Shown here: positions 9,162 to 19,006 of the stretch, piece after piece
Position numbering within the stretch: the first letter of the stretch is position 1
How the letters are laid out: the number at the start of each line of letters is the position of its first letter
Assembly: GCA_040285745.1 (NCBI GenBank)
Contig: JAUFOR010000002.1
Coordinates: 806,001 to 870,000, forward strand
Source: Barthelona sp. PCE
Taxonomy: Eukaryota; Metamonada: BaSk clade
DNA length: 64,000 bases
Direction: 5' to 3'
The notes under the pieces: generated by a model
The model's input: only the letters and a program-made list of their open reading frames with translations
What the model was told of the DNA's origin: nothing
Databases searched by the model: none
Position numbers and translations under genes: made by a program

Positions 9162-10499
9162 ATGCGTGAAATCGTCCACATTCAAGCAGGCCAGTGCGGT
9201 AACCAGATCGGTAGCAAGTTCTGGGAGACCATTGCTGATGAGCACGGTGTTGATCCCACTGGTTCTTACCAGGGTCAATCCGACCTCCAATTGGAGCGTA
9301 TCAACGTTTACTTCAACGAAGCTGCCGGTGGCAAGTATGTCCCCCGTGCCGTTTTAGTTGATCTTGAGCCTGGTACTATGGATTCCATTCGTGGTAACGC
9401 TTATGGCCATCTCTTCCGTCCTGATAACTTTATCTTCGGTCAGACCGGTGCCGGTAACAACTGGGCCAAGGGTCACTATACCGAGGGTGCTGAGCTCATT
9501 GACTCCGTCCTCGATATCGTCCGTAAGGAGGCTGAGTCTTGTGACTGCCTTCAGGGTTTCCAGATCTGTCACTCTCTCGGTGGTGGTACTGGTGCCGGTA
9601 TGGGTACTCTCCTCATTGCCAAGATCCGTGAGGAGTATCCCGATCGTCAGATGTGTACTTTCTCTGTCGTTCCTTCCCCCAAGGTTTCTGATACCGTCGT
9701 TGAGCCTTATAACTGTACTCTTTCTGTTCACCAGCTTACTGAGAACTCCGAAGAGACCATGTGTATCGATAACGAAGCTCTTTACGATATTTGTTTCCGT
9801 ACCCTTAAGCTCACCACCCCTACCTATGGTGACCTCAACCACCTCGTTTCCATCGTTATGTCCGGTGTTACTTGCTGTCTCCGTTTCCCCGGTCAGCTCA
9901 ACTCCGATCTCCGTAAGCTCGCTGTTAACTTGGTTCCTTATCCTCGTCTTCACTTCTTCATGGTTGGTTTCGCTCCCCTCACTTCTCGTGGTTCTTCTGC
10001 CTACCGTCAGATCACTGTTCCCGAGCTCACTTCTCAGATGTTCCACTCTGGTAACATGATGGCTGCCTCTGATCCTCGTCACGGTCGTTACTTGACCTGT
10101 TCCGCCCTCTTCCGTGGTCGTATGTCCTCCAAGGAGGTTGATGAGCAGATGCTTAACATCCAGAACAAGAACTCTTCTTACTTCGTTGAGTGGATTCCCA
10201 ACAACATCAAGTCTTCCATTTGTGACATTCCTCCTAAGGGTCTTAAGATGGGTGTTACCTTCATTGGTAACTCCACCTGTATCCAGGAGCTCTTCAAGCG
10301 TGTCCACGATCAGTTCACCAAGATGTTCCGTCGTAAGGCATTCCTTCACTGGTACACTGGTGAGGGTATGGACGAGATGGAGTTCACCGAGGCTGAGTCC
10401 AACATGAACGATCTTGTTGCTGAATACCAACAGTACCAGGATGCCGTTGCTGAGGAGGAAGGCGAGTACGAAGAGGAGGAAGATGATTTCGAATACTAA
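9162..10499 (+). CDS. Beta-tubulin
   Basis: A full-length beta-tubulin of 445 residues, subunit of the alpha/beta heterodimer of microtubules. It starts with the MREI autoregulation tetrapeptide, has the GTP-binding [10 protein letters not shown] (about residues 140-149, where most species have GSG) and the conserved [18 protein letters not shown], and ends in an acidic tail ([15 protein letters not shown]). Unlike most genes here it uses C-ending codons heavily, a sign of high expression. A long antisense frame exists but only mirrors this bias. No intron. The stop is TAAG. Confidence 0.99.
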   Translation: MREIVHIQAGQCGNQIGSKFWETIADEHGVDPTGSYQGQSDLQLERINVYFNEAAGGKYVPRAVLVDLEPGTMDSIRGNAYGHLFRPDNFIFGQTGAGNNWAKGHYTEGAELIDSVLDIVRKEAESCDCLQGFQICHSLGGGTGAGMGTLLIAKIREEYPDRQMCTFSVVPSPKVSDTVVEPYNCTLSVHQLTENSEETMCIDNEALYDICFRTLKLTTPTYGDLNHLVSIVMSGVTCCLRFPGQLNSDLRKLAVNLVPYPRLHFFMVGFAPLTSRGSSAYRQITVPELTSQMFHSGNMMAASDPRHGRYLTCSALFRGRMSSKEVDEQMLNIQNKNSSYFVEWIPNNIKSSICDIPPKGLKMGVTFIGNSTCIQELFKRVHDQFTKMFRRKAFLHWYTGEGMDEMEFTEAESNMNDLVAEYQQYQDAVAEEEGEYEEEEDDFEY

Positions 10500-10940
10500 G
10501 GTGTTTGCTATGACAATTTCCCTCAATCTGTAAATTTAGTTTGACTTAAGACTTATTAAAAGCTTCATTTTCCTTTTGTCTGTTCAACATTGCACTGTGT
10601 TGAGGAGAACTCCGAATAAAACATTTTGGTTATTTTTTGGTTTTTATAGCAAACGCAAGATTGAGCGAATGTACGACTTTCAGATTTACAAGTTTTATTC
10701 GTATTTTACTGTACTTTGACACGAAATCCCCTTGCTAGACCACAAAAAATATACATGTTTATGTTTCTAATAAAGCTTGAAGCACAAGAAATTCTGACCA
10801 CAAAATTTTCTTTTGTATTAGACCATATTTCTCAGCCTTACATCACTCAATTGTGGAGTTTAGTCTACAATCCATAACAGAAAAGTGGTGATATAGTAGC
10901 ATAGTAGTTGCTTTTTACTTTTTCCACAAGTTCATAAAAA
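10500..10940. other. Intergenic region between beta-tubulin and CLPTM1
   Basis: AT-rich, with no gene, repeat or tRNA seen. AATAAA occurs at 10615-10620, about 115 bp after the tubulin stop, and is a candidate poly(A) signal. A T-rich tract (10912-10923, CTTTTTACTTTTTCC) lies 15-25 bp before the next ATG. Confidence 0.4.
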
Positions 10941-12680
10941 ATGCTTCCAATCATGTTGATAAAGAGCCTAATGGGAGGCAGAAGGGCAAACAACGGAGAG
11001 AAACCCTCAAAATTCAAAACATTCCTTATCTCATTTGTTGTCATTGTTGGATTCATGGGAGTGCGCATGTTCATGAGCCGTGGTAGCAACACGCCCTATG
11101 ACGGTGAGCACGTTGCTCCAATCGTTCGACTTGGTGACAGAATCCAGTTTAAGGTGTACACCAGTTTGTTCAAATCAATGGAAGGGCACTACTCTGAATC
11201 AAACCTGGTATACTCCTCCGACATTCTTCGCGCTGGCCATTATGGTCTTATTAACGAGACTGTGAACCTGCCAATTCCTCGTGAAGTTTTTCACAACAAT
11301 CAAACTCTTTACATGCACGCTGTCGTCCAACGAATCAATGCCCGTCGTGCTCAGAAGTACAGCAGCCTCCATTACTATGGAACCATGAGCAAGATGATGA
11401 ACAAATACCTGGTTGAGAACCGCACCAAATTGTTGGGAGAAGAAGAGCTTGAGGTTGTAACTAAGAAGAAGGAGAAGAAGATGGCTATTTACCCCGAGAT
11501 TCGCTTTGATCTGTCGTCCCGTTTCAAATTCTACAAGAAAATGCCGCAAATGGCAAGTCAACTTCACACAATGACTCCTAACGGTCTTTACTATTTCCCT
11601 CTATTTGAGTTCAATCAGTTTTGGATTCTCCCGGAGGACATGATCTTCCTGAACGAAACGACAGACTCTGTCCCTATTACTTTCCGTGCTGGAATGACAA
11701 AGTCATGGGTTGCCACTCTGATGGGTTTGTATAACCAACAAGATCAGATGAAGCAGGAAATGGGAATGGGAGATCTGAACAAGTTGCTCATGGACGATGA
11801 CGAGATGGAGTTAGGTATGTCTGAGCTCAAGCGAACTCTTCTCACTGCAAATCCCTATCTTCTTGCAATCACAACAATCACATCAATTCTTCACATGGTC
11901 TTTGAGATGTTGGCGTTCAAGGAGGATATTAAATTCTGGAAATCGAAGCGTACTGCGGGTATGAGTGTTCGCACACTTGTGCTTGAGGCGTTCATGCAGC
12001 TCGTTATCTTCTTATACCTGATGGACAATGAGACCTCATTCATGGTCATCCTTACTCAGGGTGGTAGTGTTCTTATTGGATTTTGGAAAATCACCAAGGC
12101 ATACAACTTCGGTCGATCAAAGTCTTTTCCATTCATTACAATGTGTCGTAAGAAGGCTGAGACCGAAGAGCAAGAAAGGGTTGCTCGCTTGGCCGAGGAA
12201 GCTGACAAGGTGGCGCACAAATACGTTGGTTTTGTTTTGTATCCACTCATTCTAGCTTACGCTGTTTACTCATTACTCACAAAGGCACACCCTTCATACT
12301 ATTCTTGGATTCTTCAGGCTCTAGTCTCCAGTGTTTATGCCTTTGGGTTCATTAGCTTGGTACCCCAGCTGATAATCAATCACAAACTCAAGACAACTGC
12401 ACATCTTCCCATGAAGGCAATGGTTTATAAGACCCTTGGTACATTTGTTGATGATATGTTTGCCTGGACAGTGAAGATGCCACTGCTGCATCGTCTTGCT
12501 ACTTTGAGAGATGACGTTGTTTTCTTTGTTTTCCTTTATCAGAAGTGGAAGTATCCGACAGACTTTTCCCGAATTAACGAGTATGGTCAGACTTTCGATG
12601 ATAAAAAGGAAGATGCTGTTGTGGATGAAAGCTCTGCTAATGCTCAAGTTGAGCAGATTCAAGATGTTGATACCGAATAA
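10941..12680 (+). CDS. CLPTM1 family transmembrane protein
   Basis: A 579-residue member of the CLPTM1/CLPTM1L family, ER and Golgi proteins with lipid-scramblase activity reported for CLPTM1L and receptor-trafficking roles for CLPTM1. One N-terminal membrane segment (about 25-48) leads into a large lumenal domain, then a cluster of segments from about residue 300 on. Family motifs: NPYLLAITTITSILHMVFEMLAFKED, FWK, SWILQALVSSVYAFGFISLVPQLIINHKLK split over about 445-475, and DDVVFFVFLYQKWKYP. It ends in an acidic tail. Stop TAAA. The INO80 gene converges on it with 13 bp between stops. Confidence 0.95.
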   Translation: MLPIMLIKSLMGGRRANNGEKPSKFKTFLISFVVIVGFMGVRMFMSRGSNTPYDGEHVAPIVRLGDRIQFKVYTSLFKSMEGHYSESNLVYSSDILRAGHYGLINETVNLPIPREVFHNNQTLYMHAVVQRINARRAQKYSSLHYYGTMSKMMNKYLVENRTKLLGEEELEVVTKKKEKKMAIYPEIRFDLSSRFKFYKKMPQMASQLHTMTPNGLYYFPLFEFNQFWILPEDMIFLNETTDSVPITFRAGMTKSWVATLMGLYNQQDQMKQEMGMGDLNKLLMDDDEMELGMSELKRTLLTANPYLLAITTITSILHMVFEMLAFKEDIKFWKSKRTAGMSVRTLVLEAFMQLVIFLYLMDNETSFMVILTQGGSVLIGFWKITKAYNFGRSKSFPFITMCRKKAETEEQERVARLAEEADKVAHKYVGFVLYPLILAYAVYSLLTKAHPSYYSWILQALVSSVYAFGFISLVPQLIINHKLKTTAHLPMKAMVYKTLGTFVDDMFAWTVKMPLLHRLATLRDDVVFFVFLYQKWKYPTDFSRINEYGQTFDDKKEDAVVDESSANAQVEQIQDVDTE

Positions 12681-12693
12681 AGTTAGAAATATT

Positions 12694-15600
12694 TTAGATA
12701 GATGGTATGGCCAGAGAGTTCTTTAACTTCTTGACATAATCAACTGCATCAGTAAACGGAGTGGGAGCCTGATTTCTTGCCTCTTCTAACAATTTTTCAT
12801 CAACACTATCAGCTGAAAGCTCACGATCAATTTTATCCTCATCCTCATCTTCATGTAAAATATTAAGCAGCTCATCGTTCTTGAACACATTCTCTTTGCC
12901 GGTTGTTTCCTGCCCTTCCATTACCATACGCTGTATTTTATGCTTGAGCTGGGCCCTTTTAACAATGCGTTCTTCAATAGTCTTCTTTGTGACAAGGCGG
13001 AACACTGATACCTGTTTTGTCTGGCCCAAACGATGAGCACGATCCATTGCCTGCGAGTCCCACGTTGGATTCCAATCAGACTCAAAGAAAATGACAACAT
13101 TCGCAGCAACAAGGTTAATACCTACACCACCAGCACGGGTTGTGAGTAAGAAGCACAGAATGGAATCATCGGCGTAGAATCTATCAACGAGGTCACGTCG
13201 CTCATCGACCTTTGTTGAGCCGTCAAAGCGAACAAATCTCATATTCATTGCAACCAAGAACTGTTCCAGAATGTCAACAATCGCATGGTACTGACAGTAC
13301 ACCAGGCAGCGGTCACCTCTCTTCTGACACTCAATTAGGATGCGCCTTAATGCAACAAGCTTGCCTGATCCGTTAAGGAACGATGAAACATCAGGTGTTG
13401 CGAGTTGTGGTGGAATACGAGCAGAGAATGGATCTATTTGTGCGAGTCTCACCCCATAGAAGTCGTTATCCGTGTTTGATAGCTCACTGGCTCTGGTTTG
13501 CTGACGTAAGAACATGTTCAAAAACCAGTCTACACAGTGCATTCGCATGGGTGGCGATATCACTTTCTGACACACCGTGTAGTACGGTTCCATTGTCTTC
13601 ATGACAGATTCAAGGCGTGCAATGTTTGTGAGCCGAGAAGAAGCAAAATTTTTGATAAGTGGTGCTAAAAGCATAAAACCACTGACAAAGTTCATGATGG
13701 GGGCATAATTAAAAACTTCGGGGCATACCTCAAGCGCATCAGCAGCCAGACTCCACTGGTTGTACTGTAAAACAAAGCTTTCTATCATGGATACGATATC
13801 GTTCATGTTGATTCTTAATGCAGATAACAATTTGTCACGGTGGCTGTGCATCATTAGTCGCATGCGATCGTGTGATACAGTTGTGTCATAGACCATCTGT
13901 GCGATACAAATGGGAATGTCTAAATCGAAAAGGCTCTGTGGCATAGCAGTTACCTCGAAACCAACTTTTGTCTTGCGACGGCCATTGGCAATCGGGTCAA
14001 GACATACAGCATCAGGAGACACCTCATTTGCGAATGCGAACGGGCTCATTGTCTCGATAGGGTTGACCGTGGCAATGTGATTACAAATCTGACGTAGTCT
14101 AATGACCATATCCAGTGCAGTACCGACAGACGCCTGTTTCTTGGCGAATTCAAGCTCTTCATCGTACATTAGCTGCTGTTTCTGGGTCATCTGACACTTA
14201 ATCAGATATTCGATCTTCTCTCCTAGTTGATTCTCTACTTCCGATTTAGTACGGCGCAGCATGAACGGCTTGAGCACCTGCTGGAGACGCATCACAGATA
14301 CATCTGTACTCTTCATTGTCTTAAAGTCCTTATCGAACCAATCACTGAAATCTTTCAGATTATCAAAAAGACCGGGCATGATAAAGTGTAGGAGTGCCCA
14401 CAACTCAGTCATGTTATTCTGAATCGGCGTTCCAGTTAACAAAAAGCGGTTCTTACACGGAAACCGGAGTAAATTATTGAAAACTTGGCTCGTCTTTGAT
14501 TTAATAACTTGAGCTTCATCTAAAATCATAATGTCAAAGTCCAACCGCGAAAGTTCAGCTGTGTCTGTTCGCGCAATTGAGTAGTTAGTGACACACACAT
14601 GGAAATCTCCATCGCGTTTTCCCAGACTATCATGATCTATACTCTTCAGTAAAACCTTCCTCTCATTATGATTACTCCAATAAGGGAGAACCTTGAGCTG
14701 AGGGGCGAAGCGATTGATCTCCTCAACCCAGTTGTGCAAAGTACTGTTGGGTGCAATGATTAGAAATGTTCCCCACATGTGACGCTTCTCAGCAAGATAT
14801 AACAGAAACGCGATTGTCTGTATGGTTTTGCCGAGACCCATATCATCAGCAAGGATTCCATTGATTCCGCTCTCAAATAACGAAACCAACCAATTGAAAC
14901 CATCAAGTTGATAAGGTTTGAGCGTTCCTTGCAGGAGATCAGGCTGGTCATGGCTCTCAAACTCCACCTGGGGCCTGTTTGACGGTGCTTGAGTTTTCTC
15001 AAGAACCATTAGAGCTGATGTAGTTGCATTTTCCAACATCGTTTCACCCGTCACGTCACTGTTTAAATCAAATGCCTTGACTTTTTCTTTTTTATCAGCC
15101 GTGAGAGTGAGATCCCCCTTTCCATGCTTGATGAAATGCGAATATATCTCTGTCTGACTCAACAAGAAATCCAATTTTTTCTGATTCCTCTGACTTTCCA
15201 GTTCCTGTTTTTGTAGCTGCTTCTGTCGACGCCTGCTGACTATTTCATCGTTATCGTCCGTTCCTCGGTGATATTCATTCATGGATTTGATAATGGACTT
15301 CAGCAAGAATTGCGATTTTTTTTTAATTATTGATCTTCGTTTCATTACTTCTTTCTTAACCTTCTGACTTTCATCCTTTGCCTTCTCCCGCTGTTGTTCC
15401 ATCCTCTTACTCAGGGATGTTGCTACTTGTGGTATTTTCTGCAAAATCTTTGCATAAATGTGTTTGGCAAACTGAGGTATCTCTTCCTTTGCAACCACAC
15501 CGTGTGAAAATTGATTAAGTTTTGTAGCTTCTAGCAGCCAATCATCTGTCAGGCCCAGTGCCTCATAATTGTATTTCTTATTGTGCTTATTATGGTTCTT

Positions 15601-15942
15601 AAGGAGAGTTTCTAAATCTCTTGTTTTGACTTTTCGACTACCTGAATCAATAGAACTTGTGGCAATCATGTGAAATTCAACGTCATAATCCTCTAATTTT
15701 TGTAATTCACGAAAATATGAGTTGTCTTTGAGTTTAATCGCAATACCTAATAAATCGTTCTTTTTTGGCTTTGAAACAAGCCTAACAAGCCCCTCTTTAG
15801 TCCTCTCAGTGTAGAAATTCTTTGAATCAGACTTCTTTGAAGTGAGAATTGGATCATTAGGTACAAATGGAGATACATGTTTATAGTATGTACTGTCACC
15901 CCATGGGTACAGCGAAGTGCCGTACTTAATCAATGGATCCAT
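12694..15942 (-). CDS. INO80: INO80-type SNF2 chromatin-remodelling ATPase
   Basis: A 1082-residue SNF2 helicase, the motor of the INO80 complex that slides and edits nucleosomes. A basic DBINO region (about 160-270) ends with KKLDFLLSQTEIYSHF, the feature that sets INO80 apart. The ATPase follows: DDMGLGKT (about 367-373), DEAQVIKS, LLTGTPIQNN, an insert of some 250 residues between the lobes, then TTRAGGVGINLVAANVV, SDWNPTWDSQAMDRAHRLGQ. The first in-frame codon upstream is a TTG, so I take the ATG at 15942 (MDPLIKYGTS), preceded by GCTCACCCTTTACAG. Shorter than human INO80 (about 1550). Stop TAAA. Confidence 0.92.
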   Translation of the reverse strand: MDPLIKYGTSLYPWGDSTYYKHVSPFVPNDPILTSKKSDSKNFYTERTKEGLVRLVSKPKKNDLLGIAIKLKDNSYFRELQKLEDYDVEFHMIATSSIDSGSRKVKTRDLETLLKNHNKHNKKYNYEALGLTDDWLLEATKLNQFSHGVVAKEEIPQFAKHIYAKILQKIPQVATSLSKRMEQQREKAKDESQKVKKEVMKRRSIIKKKSQFLLKSIIKSMNEYHRGTDDNDEIVSRRRQKQLQKQELESQRNQKKLDFLLSQTEIYSHFIKHGKGDLTLTADKKEKVKAFDLNSDVTGETMLENATTSALMVLEKTQAPSNRPQVEFESHDQPDLLQGTLKPYQLDGFNWLVSLFESGINGILADDMGLGKTIQTIAFLLYLAEKRHMWGTFLIIAPNSTLHNWVEEINRFAPQLKVLPYWSNHNERKVLLKSIDHDSLGKRDGDFHVCVTNYSIARTDTAELSRLDFDIMILDEAQVIKSKTSQVFNNLLRFPCKNRFLLTGTPIQNNMTELWALLHFIMPGLFDNLKDFSDWFDKDFKTMKSTDVSVMRLQQVLKPFMLRRTKSEVENQLGEKIEYLIKCQMTQKQQLMYDEELEFAKKQASVGTALDMVIRLRQICNHIATVNPIETMSPFAFANEVSPDAVCLDPIANGRRKTKVGFEVTAMPQSLFDLDIPICIAQMVYDTTVSHDRMRLMMHSHRDKLLSALRINMNDIVSMIESFVLQYNQWSLAADALEVCPEVFNYAPIMNFVSGFMLLAPLIKNFASSRLTNIARLESVMKTMEPYYTVCQKVISPPMRMHCVDWFLNMFLRQQTRASELSNTDNDFYGVRLAQIDPFSARIPPQLATPDVSSFLNGSGKLVALRRILIECQKRGDRCLVYCQYHAIVDILEQFLVAMNMRFVRFDGSTKVDERRDLVDRFYADDSILCFLLTTRAGGVGINLVAANVVIFFESDWNPTWDSQAMDRAHRLGQTKQVSVFRLVTKKTIEERIVKRAQLKHKIQRMVMEGQETTGKENVFKNDELLNILHEDEDEDKIDRELSADSVDEKLLEEARNQAPTPFTDAVDYVKKLKNSLAIPSI

Positions 15943-16034
15943 GAGAATCTCTGTAAAGGGTGAGCATAAAACAAACAATCGTTTTACAAAAAGTTACTTT
16001 GTGATATAAAATGGGGTGAGACTGCAGGTGTATA

Positions 16035-16709
16035 TCACACCATGATGCGGTGGTCGAGATTAGAAACTCTTGAATCACCTGAGAAATGGAATTTGAGCAC
16101 ATCTCTTTGTTCATCAACTTCAACAATCAAATGAATATCAACATTAACAATGTTATCACTGAGAGTTGGGTGTTGGACCTCAGCAGTAATGGAGATCTTG
16201 TGATTGTAAGGATTGCGAATTTTGATTGGAGTGATTGTGATATCTCTCAGATAGTAGCCTGTTCCACAGTTACCTGACATTTCAAAGTGATTGATAAACT
16301 CAAGGCTTGCCACTTCTCTACCAATTTCATCGCGAACTGATATAACATGTCTATGTGGTAGGGATTGTTTCCAACCCTGAAGAGCTTCTGATGTTGTATC
16401 AAGGGGAAGTGTGTCGAATACAAATGTATCTCCCAAAATTCCATCTTCCAAAATTGAAAACTGCATCTTTGGACCAACAAAATGAACGTTGAGCTGTTCC
16501 TCCATTAATTGACAGAAAGAAATTGGGTGCATGCCGTGGTGCTCATGGCTTGCCTTGGATGGTGTTTTCTTATGTGTGGGAACCGCAAATGTGTTGATGT
16601 TAAAACGCTTTTCATCGGATGCTTCAGTTTCGTTGATATCTCCCTTGGCAAGAACGCCCAATATGAGCAAAGCCAAAGAAAGTGATGCAAAAAATCTTAA
16701 ATTAACCAT
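16035..16709 (-). CDS. Secreted or ER-lumenal protein of unknown function
   Basis: A 224-residue protein with a clear signal peptide (residues 1-21, hydrophobic core FASLSLALLILGVLA). The mature part is beta-strand rich, with His clusters (HEHHGMH near 60) and few cysteines. I recognise no domain. It lies 92 bp beyond the INO80 start, on the same strand. The ATG at 16709 follows a T/C-rich stretch (TTTTCCTTCTTCTCACTTC). The stop is TGA. Its localisation is inferred from the signal peptide only; I see no retention motif at the C-terminus (HRIMV). Confidence 0.8.
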   Translation of the reverse strand: MVNLRFFASLSLALLILGVLAKGDINETEASDEKRFNINTFAVPTHKKTPSKASHEHHGMHPISFCQLMEEQLNVHFVGPKMQFSILEDGILGDTFVFDTLPLDTTSEALQGWKQSLPHRHVISVRDEIGREVASLEFINHFEMSGNCGTGYYLRDITITPIKIRNPYNHKISITAEVQHPTLSDNIVNVDIHLIVEVDEQRDVLKFHFSGDSRVSNLDHRIMV

Positions 16710-17096
16710 TGAAGAAGTGAGAAGAAGGAAAACGGTTTTGTTGAAATAATATTATGCTTTCCTGTATCGCGTGTGCTGGAATATGAGTAAAAGTGTGTTT
16801 AATACCATGAAAAATCCAGATAGATAGTTTTTCCGATTCTCCACAAGCAGCAAGACAAACTGCTGTTCATACTTGTCAACGAGTCAATAATGGATGTGAA
16901 TTGAAAGTACGTTCTCAAAAGGACAAAATCAAGAATTAGACTATTAGGCAGGCAATTTATGAAGCAACTTTAAAATAGCAACTATTGTAAACGTTTATGG
17001 CACTCTGACCGGTATAAATAACCCACCGCGGAATAAGCTACCGCAGAGTAAGAATAAAAGTGCTGTTATCTTTGTTTTCCTCCTTCACAAGCACAA
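16710..17096. other. Divergent intergenic region
   Basis: A 387-bp spacer between two genes with signal peptides, transcribed away from each other. T/C-rich tracts sit at both ends. GGTATAAATAACCC (17011-17024) is a TATA-like stretch 73 bp before the plus-strand ATG. No other gene is seen. Confidence 0.4.
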
Positions 17097-18962
17097 ATGC
17101 GCTTTTTAATCCTGATAGTTTGCGTTTTAGCGATCGTAGCATCCGAAGAATATGTTATGGATCTGTCATTTGTTCACACAACCGATGACCACGGTTGGCT
17201 GGACGGGCATCGTCACAACTCATTCGCACCCAGCGGATTTGGTGCTGCAGTATCATTTGCTGATCACTTACGAACCTCTCGCCATGAAAACGATAAAGAT
17301 TTTCTTCTTGTAGATACTGGCGATTTTGTTCAAGGCACTGGGCTTAGTGATATCACTGATCCGATCGGAAAGTTGATCTTGGAGGCAGCAGACATGGCAG
17401 ACTATGATCTGATGACTATTGGAAACCATGAATTGGGCACCGATTCAACTATGGAGTACATTCGTGATAAGTGGAGCTTTCCTGCAACAGGCAAGTACGT
17501 CACTACGAATGCGTTCTTCACCAACGGTCGGGTACGTCACATTGGCTCACCATACCGAGAGTTCACACTTCCCAAGTCGGGGAAAAAAGTCTTGGCTCTT
17601 GGATTCCTCAATCCTGTAAGTCATATGGCCTCTTATCTACGCACAGATGATGTCATCGAGACACTCATGAACAACAACGAGGTTAAGTCACGTGTGCAAG
17701 CCAAAGATTTCGATTTGCTCATTCTATTGTGTCACATTGGCTCAAGTTCTTCAACAATCCATAACTTGGAGATGAAGATCCGCGAGTGGTGGCGAGAGAC
17801 AGATGCGGCCGACAATTCACCAATGGTTATCTTCACAGGTCACACTCATCGTACAAATTTCACTCACTTTGATGATCGCAACACCGTTGTTTTAGAGTCA
17901 GGATGCTATCTTTACTCTGTCGGATATCTAAACATTAAGCTGACTGCAGATGGAACATTGAAAACTTACCACACTTTCTTCTCAAGCGATCAGAAGCGTT
18001 TCGAAGACTTTTTGGCACATGAAGGCGTTAGGTACCAGAACTTTACCACAGAACGTGGTAAGGAGATTAACGCGTTTGTAACTCGCTGGACAAAGTACTA
18101 TGATCTTGATAAAGTACTGGCGTGTTCGGATAAAAGATACTATAGAAGACATTATATCACAGAGGAGGACTCTCTCTTTAACTTAGTGATGAACAAGATA
18201 TTCCCCAGTACAGTATTAAACGTCCCCATTGACTACCAAGATCTCAACAATTATCCTGTATATTTTATGAATACAGGCAGTCTTCGCTCCGATATTTTCC
18301 CAGGAACAGTTGATTTAGACGATTTATTCACACTTGACCCTTTTAATACAAGTATTCATTATATTCCAGGCTTGACAGAGGAAGAAATTAGAGCAACATT
18401 CGATCGCATGAACAACTACAGAAATGGTGTTTGGGAAACTCTTGACTCTATCATTGAGAAGAGGCAGGGACATAATACCTTGCCTAATTCAAATATTCCT
18501 CACTTCTATCGCTCCAGTATTGTTAAAGGAAAGCCAATGTATGCAATTGTTGGCAGTGATTATGATACCACTCGAGCATTGGATATTTTAAGAGATGATT
18601 ATTCGGATAGAACTTGGAATCAATTTAGATTAGTTGAAAAATCCATCCGAAATATAGTAGCTGATTACTTTGCATCATCATCGTCTTTCCAGTGTGAAGA
18701 TCCCAACCCCACACATCCGTATCACCGTTCACCCATAATAATCGTTTTAGTATGTATTGTGGTAGTGGGTGCTCTTGTAGGTGTTGTTATGATCTTCTTC
18801 CGTCGCCGTCCCACGCGCATCAGTCGTCACAGTATGTCATACGGTGTAGGTCTGGGGAATGTTGAAACTCTACGCCCCACAATGAGCCCCCCAGTTGATA
18901 CACAGAATCTACTTTCTAACAACGTGTATGATGCATACGACGATGAATCATACTCTGTTTAG
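17097..18962 (+). CDS. Membrane-anchored calcineurin-like metallophosphoesterase
   Basis: A 621-residue protein with a signal peptide (1-16), a metallophosphoesterase/5'-nucleotidase-type domain and one C-terminal membrane segment (about 543-565, IIIVLVCIVVVGALVGVVMIFF) followed by RRRP and a 50-residue tail. Metal-binding motifs in order: HTTDDHGWL (about 27), DTGDFVQGTG (about 76), GNHELG (about 107), CHIG (about 205) and GHTHRTN (about 241). The layout and the QGTGLSD motif match the yeast YHR202W type. The catalytic domain would face the lumen or cell exterior. The natural substrate is unknown. The next gene converges, 44 bp away. Confidence 0.88.
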   Translation: MRFLILIVCVLAIVASEEYVMDLSFVHTTDDHGWLDGHRHNSFAPSGFGAAVSFADHLRTSRHENDKDFLLVDTGDFVQGTGLSDITDPIGKLILEAADMADYDLMTIGNHELGTDSTMEYIRDKWSFPATGKYVTTNAFFTNGRVRHIGSPYREFTLPKSGKKVLALGFLNPVSHMASYLRTDDVIETLMNNNEVKSRVQAKDFDLLILLCHIGSSSSTIHNLEMKIREWWRETDAADNSPMVIFTGHTHRTNFTHFDDRNTVVLESGCYLYSVGYLNIKLTADGTLKTYHTFFSSDQKRFEDFLAHEGVRYQNFTTERGKEINAFVTRWTKYYDLDKVLACSDKRYYRRHYITEEDSLFNLVMNKIFPSTVLNVPIDYQDLNNYPVYFMNTGSLRSDIFPGTVDLDDLFTLDPFNTSIHYIPGLTEEEIRATFDRMNNYRNGVWETLDSIIEKRQGHNTLPNSNIPHFYRSSIVKGKPMYAIVGSDYDTTRALDILRDDYSDRTWNQFRLVEKSIRNIVADYFASSSSFQCEDPNPTHPYHRSPIIIVLVCIVVVGALVGVVMIFFRRRPTRISRHSMSYGVGLGNVETLRPTMSPPVDTQNLLSNNVYDAYDDESYSV

Positions 18963-19006
18963 TCCATTTCATTTATTGCTAGTAAAAATTAATATTTTTT
19001 TTTATT

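Noticed and set aside
9354-10526. 390-codon open frame antisense to beta-tubulin
   Set aside because: It arises because the strong codon bias of beta-tubulin removes stops from the opposite strand. The protein is low in complexity (Thr, Val, Leu, Arg) and has no promoter tract. Similar shadow frames oppose PGK, the C1A peptidase and the Cys-rich LRR gene.
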